64,000 nucleotides of DNA from Streptomyces sp. 71268 (GCF_029392895.1 NZ_CP114200.1:4123001-4187000), one strand, 5' to 3'; positions 8,667-17,334 are shown, numbered from the stretch's first letter. Made by a program: numbers and translations. The notes: generated from the sequence alone by a model not told the origin.

Positions 8667-9389
8667 GTGACCCGCAAGGACAGCGTGCGAGACGCGACCG
8701 GCCCGGCCAAGGAGAGCGTCCGCCACGCGGTGGAGGTGGTGGGGCCACACGCCAGCCAGGCCAAGGAAGCGGCCGTGCACTACGCGTACGAGGCCCGCGC
8801 CAAGCTCGCCCCGAAGGTGTCGCAGGCCGCGCACCAGGCCCGGGCGACGGCCAGCGACCAGTACCACAGCCGCCTCGCCCCGCGCATCGAGCACGCGCGC
8901 GGCGCCGTACCGCCCACGGTGGACCGCGCCGCGCACCGCGCCGCGGCGCGCACCCGCAAGGCCGCGCGACAGGCCGCGGAGTACACCAGCCCCCGCGTGG
9001 AGAGCGCGCTGGCCAGTGCCCGTGCCGCCGCGGACCCGGTACGCGAGGAGGCCGCGGCGCGCGGCGGCGCGGCACTGGCCGCGCTCCGTGGCCAGATCAC
9101 CGCGGCCGACGTGGAGCGGTTGCAGAAGAAGCAGCGCCGGCGCGCGCGCCGGGGCAGGTTCGCCAAGCGGTTCGTCGTGCTGGGGCTGCTGACCGGTGGG
9201 GCGTACGCCGCGTGGAAGTGGTGGGACAAGCAGGCCAACCCGGACTGGCTGGTGGAGCCGCCGGCCGCGACGGAGGTCGGCGACCGCGAGCCTCTGACGC
9301 CGGCCGAGCGCGCCGAGCGGGACGGGCTCGACCCGGAGGTCGAGGCCAAGCAGGCGGCGGCGGACGCCGCGAAGCGCGACAAGTCCTGA
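8667..9389 (+). CDS. DUF5324 family protein with one membrane segment
   Basis: The start is the GTG at 8667, directly behind aggaggagga, which is an excellent ribosome site; the open frame upstream lacks one. The 240-residue protein is Ala/Arg-rich and helical, with repeated AA(x)xAR patterns that suggest amphipathic helices. One hydrophobic segment near residues 171-187 (FVVLGLLTGGAYAAWKWW) is followed by an acidic tail. DUF5324 is found in Streptomyces at this place; function unknown. It marks the left edge of the conserved block before the van-type insertion. Confidence 0.82.
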   Translation: MTRKDSVRDATGPAKESVRHAVEVVGPHASQAKEAAVHYAYEARAKLAPKVSQAAHQARATASDQYHSRLAPRIEHARGAVPPTVDRAAHRAAARTRKAARQAAEYTSPRVESALASARAAADPVREEAAARGGAALAALRGQITAADVERLQKKQRRRARRGRFAKRFVVLGLLTGGAYAAWKWWDKQANPDWLVEPPAATEVGDREPLTPAERAERDGLDPEVEAKQAAADAAKRDKS

Positions 9390-9414
9390 CGCGCGAACCC
9401 GCGCGAACCACCGA

Positions 9415-9453
9415 CGCGCCGGCGGGCGCCCACCCCGGGCGCCCGCCGGCGCG
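9415..9453. terminator. Convergent hairpin terminator
   Basis: Bases 9415-9430 pair with 9438-9453 (16 bp, loop of 7). It lies between the stop codons of the DUF5324 gene and the convergent MFS gene, so it can serve both. Confidence 0.78.
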
Positions 9454-9461
9454 CGTCCGCG

Positions 9462-10823
9462 TCACGATCGCGAGGTCTCCGCCTCCGCCGGCGCACCCGA
9501 CTCCACCCGCGCGCCCGACTCCACCGGCGGTCGCGCGCCCGGCCCCGCCTGCTCGCGGGGCAGGTCGCGCTGGCGGCGGATCGGGCTCATGGCAAGGATG
9601 AGCCAGGACGGGGCCACGATGCCCGTCATGATCCACATGGTGGCGCGGTAGCCGACGACGTCCCCCAGCACACCGCCGAGGAGCGACCCGAGCGGGATCG
9701 TGCTGTGGTTGATCACCATGGCCGTCGCCACGACCCGGCCGAGCAGGTGGGGCGGGCAGTAGCTCTGCCGGAAGCTGCCGACCACGACGTTGGCCACGGA
9801 GATGCCGACCCCGACGGTGAACGACCCCGCCGCGAAGAGCGCCAGCCCTGGCCCGGCCGTCGTCATCGGCAGCAGCAACACGAACGGCGCGGTGACGGCC
9901 TGGAGGAGCAGCAGGCCGCGCGCGGTGCCGAACCGCCGGGTGGCCCGCGTCGCCACCAGCGCCCCCACGATGCCGCCGGCGCTGCCGCCGGTCAGCAACA
10001 GGCCGACCATGGCCGGGTTCAGCCCGACGGTGCGGACCAGGAACACGACCTGCACCGCCTGGTAGCCCATCAGCGCCATGTTGATCACGGCGCCCCACGC
10101 GACCATCGACCGCAGGTAGCGGTCCCGCCCCACGAACCGGAGCCCCTCGCCGATCTGCCGCCGCAGGAGTATACGGTCCCCCGTGGGGGCGTGGTCCGGC
10201 TCGACCACCCGGATCCGCCGCAGACAGAACGCGGAGACCAGGAACGTCACCGCGTCGGCCACGAGCGCGGCCACCGCGCCACACGCCTGCGCGAGCAGTC
10301 CCGCCGCGCCGGGACCGACCACCCGGGTCGCCGCCTCGCTGCCCTGGAGCTTGGCGTTTCCTTCGAGCAGGTCCCGCCCGTCGAGCACGGTGCGTATGTA
10401 CGCGTGGTAGGCCGGGTTGAAGCACACCGCCGCCGTGCCACACACCAGCGCGACGCCGACCAGGTGCCCGTACGTGAGCCCGCCGCACCACGCCGCCACG
10501 GGAATGCTCAGCAGCGCCGCGGCGGAGACCAGGTCGCACGCGAGCATCAGCGGACGCTTGCGCGTCCTGTCCACCCACGCGCCCACCGGCAGCCCCACCA
10601 CCAGCCAGGGCAGCCACACCGCGGCGGCGAGTAGGCCGACGGCGGTGGAGCTGGCGTCCAACACCTCGACCGCGATCAGCGGCAGGGCCACCACGGTGAT
10701 GCCGTTGCCCAACCCGCTCGCGGTCTCGCCCACCCACAGCAGCCGGAAGTCCCGCTGGGCGAGCACGCCCCAGCGCGTACGGGTCCGGCTCGTCGCCTTC
10801 TTCGTCAGGTCCACGCCAGGCAT
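9462..10823 (-). CDS. MFS transporter (MFS_3 / EntS-like)
   Basis: The 453-residue protein has about 10-12 hydrophobic spans and typical family features: an N-terminal QRDFRLLWVGETASGLGNGI opening (split here only for description) and DRTRKRPLML after the second span. A cytosolic central loop separates the two halves, and the tail is Arg/Pro/Glu-rich. This subfamily includes enterobactin exporters and putative drug efflux pumps. It is read in the same direction as vanHAX and begins 99 bases after vanX, but that gap lacks the van-type promoter element. A role in export linked to the van genes is possible but unsupported. ATG at 10823. Confidence 0.85.
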   Translation of the reverse strand: MPGVDLTKKATSRTRTRWGVLAQRDFRLLWVGETASGLGNGITVVALPLIAVEVLDASSTAVGLLAAAVWLPWLVVGLPVGAWVDRTRKRPLMLACDLVSAAALLSIPVAAWCGGLTYGHLVGVALVCGTAAVCFNPAYHAYIRTVLDGRDLLEGNAKLQGSEAATRVVGPGAAGLLAQACGAVAALVADAVTFLVSAFCLRRIRVVEPDHAPTGDRILLRRQIGEGLRFVGRDRYLRSMVAWGAVINMALMGYQAVQVVFLVRTVGLNPAMVGLLLTGGSAGGIVGALVATRATRRFGTARGLLLLQAVTAPFVLLLPMTTAGPGLALFAAGSFTVGVGISVANVVVGSFRQSYCPPHLLGRVVATAMVINHSTIPLGSLLGGVLGDVVGYRATMWIMTGIVAPSWLILAMSPIRRQRDLPREQAGPGARPPVESGARVESGAPAEAETSRS

Positions 10824-10922
10824 GATGTCCCGGCCCCCCGCCGACCGTCCTGCTCATTTACGGGTGCTACGGAGTACCCGGGCGGGCCCGGCCACGGGTG
10901 CCGGTTCCACGCCCCGAACCGT

Positions 10923-11531
10923 CTACTCGACGGGGAAGTCGAAATACGTGTCGGGATAGGGCTCTTCCCGCAGCGTGTAATGCCACCACTCGCACGCGTA
11001 CGCGGCGAATCCGCAAGCCTCCATGACGGAACGCAGGTGCTCCCGGTTTCGCGCTTCGGTTCGCGTGATTCCCGCCGCGCCGTGGTGGGAGCGGGAATCC
11101 ATCAGGTCGTGGCCGCCCCCCATGGAGGCAAGCTCGCCGGAGGTCAGGTCGTACAGCGTGAGATCGACGGTGCTGCCTCGGCTGTGACCCGACTTGGTGG
11201 CCACGTACCCCTTCTCGAACATCTCGGCCCGTTCGATGTTCGGGTAGTGCCGCGATTTCGTCCGGCCGTCCTCCGGCTGCCGCGACCAGCGCAGAAAGCA
11301 GTCGACGGCGCGCTGCGGTCGGTAACCGTCCCAGAGCACCAGACCGAAGCCGAGGGAGTTGGCCTTCTCCTGAGCACGTTCCAGGGCCGCGCACAGGGCC
11401 CTCGTACCGACGATGCGGTTGGTCAGGTATCCGTCCACCGGTTTTCCGGTGAAGTTGTCCCAGGTGGCGTACTTGGCGTCCCAGCGTATTCCGGGTATGA
11501 GTTCGTCCACGAAGACGAAGCCGTCCATCAT
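10923..11531 (-). CDS. vanX: D-Ala-D-Ala dipeptidase VanX
   Basis: A 202-residue zinc dipeptidase. All residues known from the enterococcal enzyme are present at matching positions: Arg71 (DGYRPQR), zinc ligands His116 and Asp123 (SGHSRGSTVDL), Glu181 and His184 (CEWWHYT). It hydrolyses D-Ala-D-Ala so that D-Ala-D-Lac dominates the precursor pool, but spares the depsipeptide. Last gene of vanHAX; its ATG overlaps the vanA stop as ATGA. Two adjacent ATGs are possible (11531 and 11528); I use the first. Confidence 0.97.
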   Translation of the reverse strand: MMDGFVFVDELIPGIRWDAKYATWDNFTGKPVDGYLTNRIVGTRALCAALERAQEKANSLGFGLVLWDGYRPQRAVDCFLRWSRQPEDGRTKSRHYPNIERAEMFEKGYVATKSGHSRGSTVDLTLYDLTSGELASMGGGHDLMDSRSHHGAAGITRTEARNREHLRSVMEACGFAAYACEWWHYTLREEPYPDTYFDFPVE

Positions 11532-12568
11532 CGGCTTTCTCCCGCCAAGGCCAGCGACACCGTCCGGTCGATCACCTCGGACATCGAGAGGCCGGCCGCC
11601 GCCATCATGCGCGGATAGCGACTGTACGAGGTCAGCCCGGGAAAGGTGTTGACCTCGTTGAGGACCACCTGACCGTCCTCCTTGAGGAACATGTCCACTC
11701 GCGCCAGTCCGCCGCAGCCAAGGGCGCGGTATACGGCCTTGGCCGTCTCCTGGGCGAGTTCTCGTGCCTCTTCCGGAATGTCGGCGGGCACGATCGCCTT
11801 CGAGTTGTCGGAACCGGTCTCCGGCGCGTCCTCCTGGTGGATGCGGAAAAAGCCGTGCGAGAGGGCGATGCGGTCCACCTCACCCGTGACCACGTCCGGC
11901 CCGTTCCCCAGAAGGGCGCATCCGATCTCGCTGCCGACGACGGCCTCCTCGATCAGCACCTTCGCGTCATACCGCCGCGCGATCTCCACCGCACTCCGCA
12001 GTTCCGCCTCCTCGGTCACCTTGGTGACGCCGAAAGACGACCCCGAGCGGGCGGGCTTCACGAAGACCGGGTAACTGAGCCGGGTGGCGTCGAATTCCTC
12101 GTGCGCGGCGACCGTCCAGAACCTCGGCGTGGCGATTCCGGCGCTCGCGGCGACGAGATAGGTGAGGGACTTGTCCATGCACAGCGCGGAACTCGGGACG
12201 TCGCAGCCGACGTAGGGGATGCCGGACAGTTCCAGCAGGCCCTGTATCGCGCCGTCCTCGCCGAGCGTGCCGTGCAGTACGGGCAACACGACGTCCAGCC
12301 TGATCGTTTCGTACCGCCCCTGCTCAAGGACGAGCAGTCCGTGCACACCGCTGTCCGATGCCAGGACGACCGGGCGGCAGGTGTCGCGCTCCCAGTCCGC
12401 GCCGGGCCCGTCACAGAGCCGCCACGCGCCGCTCTCCGTGATCCCGACGTAGAACGGTTCGTACTTCTCGACATCGAGGCTTCGGGCGACCTCGCGCGCG
12501 GACTTGACGGAGATCGGGTGCTCCTCGGAACGCCCCCCGAACAGAATTCCGACCTTCAACCTAGCCAT
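11528..12568 (-). CDS. vanA: D-Alanine-D-lactate ligase VanA type
   Basis: An ATP-grasp ligase of 346 residues. It carries the GILFGGRSEEHPIS start, the LHGTLGEDG motif, and the omega-loop segment FFRIHQE with His244. His244 at this place is the signature of D-Lac ligases; D-Ala-D-Ala ligases have a Tyr in this loop. It joins D-Ala to D-lactate, giving precursors with low vancomycin affinity. It overlaps vanH by eight bases and vanX by four, so the three are one translationally coupled unit. Cytosolic. Confidence 0.96.
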   Translation of the reverse strand: MARLKVGILFGGRSEEHPISVKSAREVARSLDVEKYEPFYVGITESGAWRLCDGPGADWERDTCRPVVLASDSGVHGLLVLEQGRYETIRLDVVLPVLHGTLGEDGAIQGLLELSGIPYVGCDVPSSALCMDKSLTYLVAASAGIATPRFWTVAAHEEFDATRLSYPVFVKPARSGSSFGVTKVTEEAELRSAVEIARRYDAKVLIEEAVVGSEIGCALLGNGPDVVTGEVDRIALSHGFFRIHQEDAPETGSDNSKAIVPADIPEEARELAQETAKAVYRALGCGGLARVDMFLKEDGQVVLNEVNTFPGLTSYSRYPRMMAAAGLSMSEVIDRTVSLALAGESR

Positions 12569-13538
12569 GCCGGTTCTCGCTTTCGAATTGCAGACAGTTG
12601 GTGAGGGAGTTCTCGACGGTGTCGCGCAACGCGTGGTCGGTGTAGTACGCGATGTGCGGGCTGATGAGCGCGTTCGGCAGCTCCTGCAGGCGCACCAGTG
12701 CCTTGCTCGCGATGGGCTTGTCTCGGCAGTCGGCGTAGAAAACGCCCTCCTCCCCTTCGAGGACGTCCAGCGCCGCGCCGCCCAACTCGCCGTTCTCCAG
12801 AGCTTCCAGTAGGGCTTCGGTATCGATGAGGGAACCGCGTCCCGTGTTGACGATCAGCGCGCCGCGTTTCATCCGCGCCATGCGCCGCGGGTTCAGCAGA
12901 TGGTGCGTCTGCGCGGTGAGCGGTGTGTGCAGCGAGACCACGTCGCTCCGCTCCAGCAGTTCGTCGAGCGGTACGTAACGGGCGTCGGTCCGCGGGTGGT
13001 TGTCGTGGGCCAGGACTCGGCAGCCGAAACCCCGCAACCGGTCCACGACCGCCGCGCCGATGCGGCCCGTTCCGATCACTCCGACGGTGAGGTCGCGCAG
13101 CTCGCGCCCGCGCGTTTCGCTCGCCCGGTAATCGTGCGCGTCCGTCCGACGGATAACGGATTTCGCGTCCCGTACCGCCATCAACATCAGCATCAGCGTG
13201 TAGTCGGCCACGCTGTCCGGCGAATAGCTGACGTTTCCGACCGAGATGCCGAGGCCGGCCGCGTATTCCACGTCGATGTGGTTGTAGCCGATACTCCGCG
13301 TGGAGATGTACGCCACGCCGGCCTGGCCGAGCGCCCGCAACGTGGCCCGGGACACGGGTGCCTTGTGGCCGACGCTGACGCAGCGGCCGCCTTTCGCCAG
13401 TTCGCTGTTGGCCTCGGTCACCGGCGCTTCGGTTATGGTCGTCGCCACACCGAAACGAGGGGCCAGTTCTCGGAACAGAGCGGCCTCGTCTGGGCCGCAT
13501 CCGAAAATCGCGATGTGGACCGGTTCGCTGTTGGTCAT
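12561..13538 (-). CDS. vanH: D-lactate dehydrogenase VanH
   Basis: A D-2-hydroxyacid dehydrogenase of 325 residues that reduces pyruvate to D-lactate for VanA. NAD-binding GVIGTGRIG lies near residues 153-161; catalytic Arg234 (NTGRGS), a Glu near 261 and His295 (SPHIAYY) are visible. The ATG at 13538 is preceded by TTGACT and six bases. If TTGACT is the -10 box, the mRNA would begin at the ATG, so no ribosome site is expected; indeed none is seen. A TTG at 13550 would also be in frame but falls within that -10 element. Confidence 0.95.
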   Translation of the reverse strand: MTNSEPVHIAIFGCGPDEAALFRELAPRFGVATTITEAPVTEANSELAKGGRCVSVGHKAPVSRATLRALGQAGVAYISTRSIGYNHIDVEYAAGLGISVGNVSYSPDSVADYTLMLMLMAVRDAKSVIRRTDAHDYRASETRGRELRDLTVGVIGTGRIGAAVVDRLRGFGCRVLAHDNHPRTDARYVPLDELLERSDVVSLHTPLTAQTHHLLNPRRMARMKRGALIVNTGRGSLIDTEALLEALENGELGGAALDVLEGEEGVFYADCRDKPIASKALVRLQELPNALISPHIAYYTDHALRDTVENSLTNCLQFESENRHG

Positions 13539-13627
13539 GCGCCCAGTCAACGCGGGGTGGCGTTGCCGGAACGTATGGGCTTTTCGATATGCCGGCGATA
13601 CGCCCGACCGCCTTGACTGGCGGCATG
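13536..13627. promoter_or_regulatory. Divergent vanH / leader-murF promoter with candidate VanR operator
   Basis: Two TTGACT hexamers point outward: 13545-13550 (minus, toward vanH) and 13613-13618 (plus). Each is followed by six bases and an ATG, as expected for leaderless transcripts. The centre holds CGATATGC (13585-13592) and CGATACGC (13596-13603), 11 bp apart, plus ACGTATGG (13571-13578) in the opposite sense. Eleven-base spacing suits an OmpR-type dimer such as VanR. It aligns end to end with the region at 16549-16641 (about 45 of 62 central bases identical by hand). Confidence 0.7.
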
Positions 13628-13714
13628 CCGTTCAACGAAACAGCCACCATCCGCTCCGGCGGGTGCCCCACCGGACTGACCCCGCGCCGCGGCCCGCGCG
13701 CCGTGCGGTCATGA
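13625..13714 (+). CDS. Putative 29-residue leader ORF ahead of murF
   Basis: ATG at 13625 lies at the predicted +1 of the plus-strand van promoter. The frame runs 29 codons with no recognised motif ([10 protein letters not shown] opening) and ends in TGA at 13712-13714, overlapping the murF ATG at 13711 as ATGA. There is no good ribosome site before murF, so translation of this ORF could deliver ribosomes to murF by coupling. It could also be simple 5' UTR. Confidence 0.45.
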   Translation: MPFNETATIRSGGCPTGLTPRRGPRAVRS

Positions 13715-15054
13715 TCCCGCTCAGCCTCGGCGCGATCGCCGAGATCGTCGGCGGGACGGTCGCGGGCGAGCGCTCCGTGACCGTGACCGCGCCGGCCGTG
13801 CTCGACGGCCGACAGGCCCAGCCGGGCGGCCTCTTCGTCGCGTTCGCCGGCGACCACGTCGACGGCCACGACTACGCGGAACAGGCCGCCCGGGCCGGCG
13901 CGGTGGCGGTGCTCGGCTCCCGAGCCACGTCGCTGCCCACCGTCGTCGTGGAGGACGCGCGGGCCGCGCTCCAGGCGCTCGCCGTCCACGTCGTGGGCCG
14001 GCTGCGCGACGGCCTGACCGTGCTCGCGCTGACCGGGTCCCAGGGCAAGACCGGCACCAAGGACCTGTTGGCCGCCGTCCTCGCCGGCGCCGGCCCGACG
14101 ACCGCCACGATCGGCACGCTCAACAACGGGCTCGGGGTGCCGCTGACCATGCTGCGCGCCGACGAGACCACCCGGTTCCTGGTCCTGGAGATGGGCGCCC
14201 GCAACGTCGGCGACATCGCCGAACTCACCGCCCTGGTCGCGCCCGACATCGCCGTCGTCCTCAACGTCGGCCAGGCCCACATCGGCGAGTTCGGGTCGCG
14301 CGCGGCCATCGCGCGGACCAAGGGCGAACTGGTGCGGGGGCTGGCGCCCGGTGGCATAGCCGTACTCAACGCCGACGACCCCCGGGTGCTCGCCATGCGC
14401 TCGCTCACCGAAGGGCCGGTGCTGACCTTCGGGCGGACCGCCCACGCCACCGTACGGGCCCTCGACCCGACCCTCGACCACCTCGGCCGGCCCACGTTCA
14501 CGCTGCGGACCTCCGCCACCTCCGCCCCCGTCACGCTGTCGGTCCCCGGCGCCCACCAGGCGCTCAACGCGGCGGCCGCCACGGCGGCGGCGCTGGCCGC
14601 CGGTGTCCCGCTCACCATGGCCGCGACGGCGCTCGCCACCGCCTCGCTGTCGCGGTGGCGGATGGAACTGCGCGACCTCGCCGGCGGCGCGAGACTGCTC
14701 AACGACTCCTACAACGCCAACCCCGACTCGACCCGCGCCGGCCTGGACGCGCTGGCGGCGATCGAGGGCAAGCGCCGCATCGCCGTACTCGGCGAGATGC
14801 TCGAACTCGGCGACGCCAGCGAGGCCGAGCACCACGCCATCGGCGCGTACGCCGCCACCCGGGCCGACATCGTGGTCGCCGTCGGCGAAGCCGCCCGGCC
14901 GGTCGCCGACGGCGCGGGCGAACGGGCGGTGCCACTGGCCGACAACGACGCGACCGTCCGCTGGCTGCGCGGCCAGCTCGCCGCCGGCGACGTCGTCCTC
15001 GTCAAGGCGTCGCGCGGCGCCCGCCTCGACCTGGTCGCCGCCGCGCTCGCCTGA
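13711..15054 (+). CDS. murF: Second MurF: UDP-MurNAc-tripeptide--D-alanyl-D-X ligase in the van cluster
   Basis: The 447-residue protein has the three Mur-ligase domains: an N-terminal UDP-substrate domain, an ATPase domain with [10 protein letters not shown] (Lys113), and a C-terminal domain with [11 protein letters not shown]. MurF normally adds D-Ala-D-Ala to the tripeptide. Copies inside van clusters of glycopeptide-producing actinomycetes (MurF2) are thought to favour D-Ala-D-Lac, which fits the setting. The housekeeping murF of Streptomyces lies in the division/wall cluster elsewhere, so this is probably a paralogue. Start ATG 13711, coupled to the leader ORF. S. coelicolor has vanJ rather than murF in its van cluster. 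Confidence 0.9.
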   Translation: MIPLSLGAIAEIVGGTVAGERSVTVTAPAVLDGRQAQPGGLFVAFAGDHVDGHDYAEQAARAGAVAVLGSRATSLPTVVVEDARAALQALAVHVVGRLRDGLTVLALTGSQGKTGTKDLLAAVLAGAGPTTATIGTLNNGLGVPLTMLRADETTRFLVLEMGARNVGDIAELTALVAPDIAVVLNVGQAHIGEFGSRAAIARTKGELVRGLAPGGIAVLNADDPRVLAMRSLTEGPVLTFGRTAHATVRALDPTLDHLGRPTFTLRTSATSAPVTLSVPGAHQALNAAAATAAALAAGVPLTMAATALATASLSRWRMELRDLAGGARLLNDSYNANPDSTRAGLDALAAIEGKRRIAVLGEMLELGDASEAEHHAIGAYAATRADIVVAVGEAARPVADGAGERAVPLADNDATVRWLRGQLAAGDVVLVKASRGARLDLVAAALA

Positions 15055-15238
15055 CCACGCGACCGGCCGGCGCGGACACCGGCGGCCGGGCCCGGGCCGG
15101 GGCCGGGCCGCGTCGGCCCGGGCCTCCGCACCGACACCCCCGTACCGGTCGGGCCGACGCGGCGCGCCGTAGCGAGAAGCGGAAGGCGAAATGCGGCAGG
15201 CGAGAAACGGGAAGCGAGAAACGGGAAACGGTACGGGC

Positions 15239-16351
15239 TCAGCGTCCGCGCCGCCGCATGTAGAAGTCGAAGGCCCGGTAGACCGCGGGCCGCAGTGGCA
15301 GGTCCCACTCGCCGACGTACCGCACCGCCTGACCGCCGGTGCCGACCTTGAACTGGATCAGGCCCACGTGCGGGTCGTCGGCGTCCAGGGTGGGGGTGAT
15401 GCCGCGCAGGTCGTAGACGTCGCAGCCGGCCGCCAGCGAGTCGCGGATCATCGCCCACTGACAGGCGTTGGAACCGCGCACCTCGCGCTTGGCGGTGGAG
15501 GAGGCGCCGTAGGAGTACCACGCGTGGCCGCCCACGCGGACCAGGATGCTGGCGGCGACCAGGTCGCCCTGGTGGTGGGCCAGGTAGAGCCTGATCCGCT
15601 CGGGGTCCTCGGCGTTCAGCGCCGCGAACATGGTCTCGAAGTATCGCAACGGCCGGGGCGTGAAGCGGTCGCGCTCCGCGGTGTGGACGTAGAGGTCGTG
15701 GAAAGCCCTCAGGTCCGCGCCGACCGTGACCTCGACCCCCTCCTTGGCCGCCTTCTTGATGTTGCGGCGCCACTGCTGGTTCATGCCCCGGAGCACCTCG
15801 TCCGCGCTCTTGCCGGCCAGCGGGATCTCGTACCGGAACTGCGGATGCCCGACCCCGAACCCGTCCCGCGGGTCCTGCGGCCGCCAGCCGGCCTCCCGGA
15901 GCCCGCTGGTCACGCCGGTGCCGACCGGGTCGACGTACTGGCTGGGCAGGTCGGTGAGGTGCCGGGTGCCCGGGTCGGCGATGCCCTCCTTCACCTGGGT
16001 GGCACCCCAGGTGTCCGTGCGCACCGGCGGGCCGAGCCGGATCGCGAACGCGCCGCGGGCCCTCAGGTACCGCGCCAGCGGGTCGAGCCACGGGGCGAGG
16101 TCGCCGCTCCAGTCGATGACCGGGCCCTCGGGCAGGTAGGCCAGCGTGTAGCGGTCGAGTCGCGGCACCGGGCGGTGCAGCACGAGCGCCGTGCCGACCA
16201 GCCGCCCGCCGTCGAACCAGCCGAGGGACTCGCTGCGCCACTCGGTCTTCACGCGCCCCCAGGCCGGGGTCTGCAGGAAGCTGACCGATCGCTGGGTCCG
16301 CACGAACGCGAAGTGCTCGGTGGCGAGGATCCGCCCGACGGTCAGCCGCAC
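15239..16351 (-). CDS. vanK: VanK-type FemABX aminoacyltransferase
   Basis: The 370-residue protein belongs to the FemX/FemAB GNAT-fold family: SFLQTPAWGRVKTEWRSESL region near the N-terminus (residues 24-43), ALVLHRPVPRLDRYTLAYLPEGPV, and the C-terminal YDLRGITPTLD and GLIQFKVG motifs. In S. coelicolor VanK adds the Gly cross-bridge residue to D-Lac-ending stem peptides, where the normal FemX cannot, and is essential once VanHAX is active. The GTG at 16351 is overlapped by the end of a leader ORF (GTGcggcTGA), suggesting coupling. It is convergent with murF. Confidence 0.93.
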   Translation of the reverse strand: MRLTVGRILATEHFAFVRTQRSVSFLQTPAWGRVKTEWRSESLGWFDGGRLVGTALVLHRPVPRLDRYTLAYLPEGPVIDWSGDLAPWLDPLARYLRARGAFAIRLGPPVRTDTWGATQVKEGIADPGTRHLTDLPSQYVDPVGTGVTSGLREAGWRPQDPRDGFGVGHPQFRYEIPLAGKSADEVLRGMNQQWRRNIKKAAKEGVEVTVGADLRAFHDLYVHTAERDRFTPRPLRYFETMFAALNAEDPERIRLYLAHHQGDLVAASILVRVGGHAWYSYGASSTAKREVRGSNACQWAMIRDSLAAGCDVYDLRGITPTLDADDPHVGLIQFKVGTGGQAVRYVGEWDLPLRPAVYRAFDFYMRRRGR

Positions 16352-16551
16352 GCCCGCCTCCCACCGGCCACGGAGGACGAGGACGCCGAGGACCGGATCG
16401 CGGACCGGATCGAGGGCTGGACCGGGGACTGGACTGCCAGGTGGACCGAGGCCCGCGCCGGGGACCAGGCCGAGGCCCGCGCCGGGGACTCGGCCGAGGG
16501 GCCGGCCGGGGGCCCGGCCGCTGCTGTTCGTGCTGGTTCGCTGTACGCCAT
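16342..16551 (-). CDS. Putative 69-residue leader ORF overlapping the vanK start
   Basis: ATG at 16551 follows TTGACT plus six bases, identical in spacing to vanH. Its first codons (MAYSEPAR) resemble the vanH start (MTNSEPVH), so promoter and start appear copied from a common source. The rest is Ala/Ser/Pro/Arg low-complexity, encoded by tandem repeats, and ends with TGA at 16342-16344 inside vanK. No known domain. Possibly only a translated 5' region that brings ribosomes to vanK. Confidence 0.45.
   Translation of the reverse strand: MAYSEPARTAAAGPPAGPSAESPARASAWSPARASVHLAVQSPVQPSIRSAIRSSASSSSVAGGRRACG
16446..16493. repeat. Two 24-bp tandem repeats in the vanK leader
   Basis: Bases 16446-16469 and 16470-16493 differ only near their last four positions (ccagg versus ctcgg endings). 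A partial third copy follows. The repeat length is a multiple of three, so the leader frame stays open when copies are added or lost. Confidence 0.7.
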
Positions 16552-16641
16552 GCGCCCAGTCAAGGCAGCGTCGCGTTGTCGGCGCGTATCGGGTTTTCGA
16601 TACGCCGACGATAGGCGCCGGCTCCTAACCTGAGGAACATG
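16549..16641. promoter_or_regulatory. Divergent vanK-leader / vanR promoter with candidate VanR operator
   Basis: Outward -10 hexamers are TTGACT on the minus strand (16558-16563) and TAACCT on the plus strand (16626-16631), each followed by six to seven bases and ATG. The operator core is GCGTATCG (16584-16591) facing CGATACGC (16598-16605), a perfect 8-bp inverted repeat, with a direct copy CGATAGGC at 16609-16616, 11 bp on. The distance between -10 boxes is 63 bp, the same as at vanH/murF. This would autoregulate vanRS and drive vanK. Confidence 0.7.
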
Positions 16642-17334
16642 CGTGTTCTGGTCGTCGAGGACGAGCCCTACATGGCAGAGGCCATCCGCGATGGCCTGCG
16701 CCTGGAAGCCATCGCCGCGGACATCGCGGGCGACGGCGACACCGCGCTGGAACTGCTCGGTATCAACAGCTACGACATCGCCGTCCTCGACCGCGACATC
16801 CCGGGGCCCTCCGGCGACGAGGTCGCCCGGCGCATCGTCGCCTCCGGCAGCGGGATGCCGATCCTGATGCTCACCGCCGCCGACCGCCTCGACGACAAGG
16901 CCTCCGGGTTCGGACTCGGCGCCGACGACTACCTCACCAAGCCGTTCGAGCTCCAGGAGTTGGTGCTCCGGCTCAGGGCGCTCGACCGCAGGCGGGCCCA
17001 CTCCAGGCCGCCCGTACGAGAGATCGCGGGCCTGCGCCTGGACCCCTTCCGCCGCGAGGTCTACCGCGACGACCGCTACGTCGCCCTCACCCGCAAGCAG
17101 TTCGCGGTGCTCGAAGTACTCGTCGCCGCCGAAGGCGGTGTGGTCAGCGCCGAGGAACTCTTGGAGCGGGCGTGGGACGAGAACGCCGACCCGTTCACCA
17201 ACGCGGTGCGCATCACCGTCTCCGCGCTGCGCAAACGCCTCGGTGAACCCGGGATCATCTCCACCGTCCCGGGCGTCGGATACCGCATCGTCCCGACCGC
17301 CGGCAGCGGGTCCGCGGGTGGCGGTCGTGGATAG
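16639..17334 (+). CDS. vanR: Response regulator VanR
   Basis: An OmpR/PhoB-family regulator of 231 residues. The receiver domain has the acidic pair in VVEDEP, phospho-acceptor Asp51 (AVLDRDIPG), the switch Thr in LTAAD and Lys in LTKPFE. A winged-helix effector domain follows (LTRKQFAVLEVL, AVRITVSALRKRL, GVGYRIV). Phosphorylated by VanS, it activates the van promoters. The ATG lies seven bases after TAACCT, so the transcript may be leaderless. It overlaps vanS. Confidence 0.96.
   Translation: MRVLVVEDEPYMAEAIRDGLRLEAIAADIAGDGDTALELLGINSYDIAVLDRDIPGPSGDEVARRIVASGSGMPILMLTAADRLDDKASGFGLGADDYLTKPFELQELVLRLRALDRRRAHSRPPVREIAGLRLDPFRREVYRDDRYVALTRKQFAVLEVLVAAEGGVVSAEELLERAWDENADPFTNAVRITVSALRKRLGEPGIISTVPGVGYRIVPTAGSGSAGGGRG

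Noticed and set aside
10824..10922. Possible van-type promoter before the MFS gene
   Set aside because: No CGATAnGC repeats or TTGACT-ATG arrangement is present, so MFS is not assigned to VanR control.
16446..16493. Tandem repeats considered as a CRISPR-like or regulator array
   Set aside because: The units abut without spacers and are only two, so a simple tandem duplication explains them.
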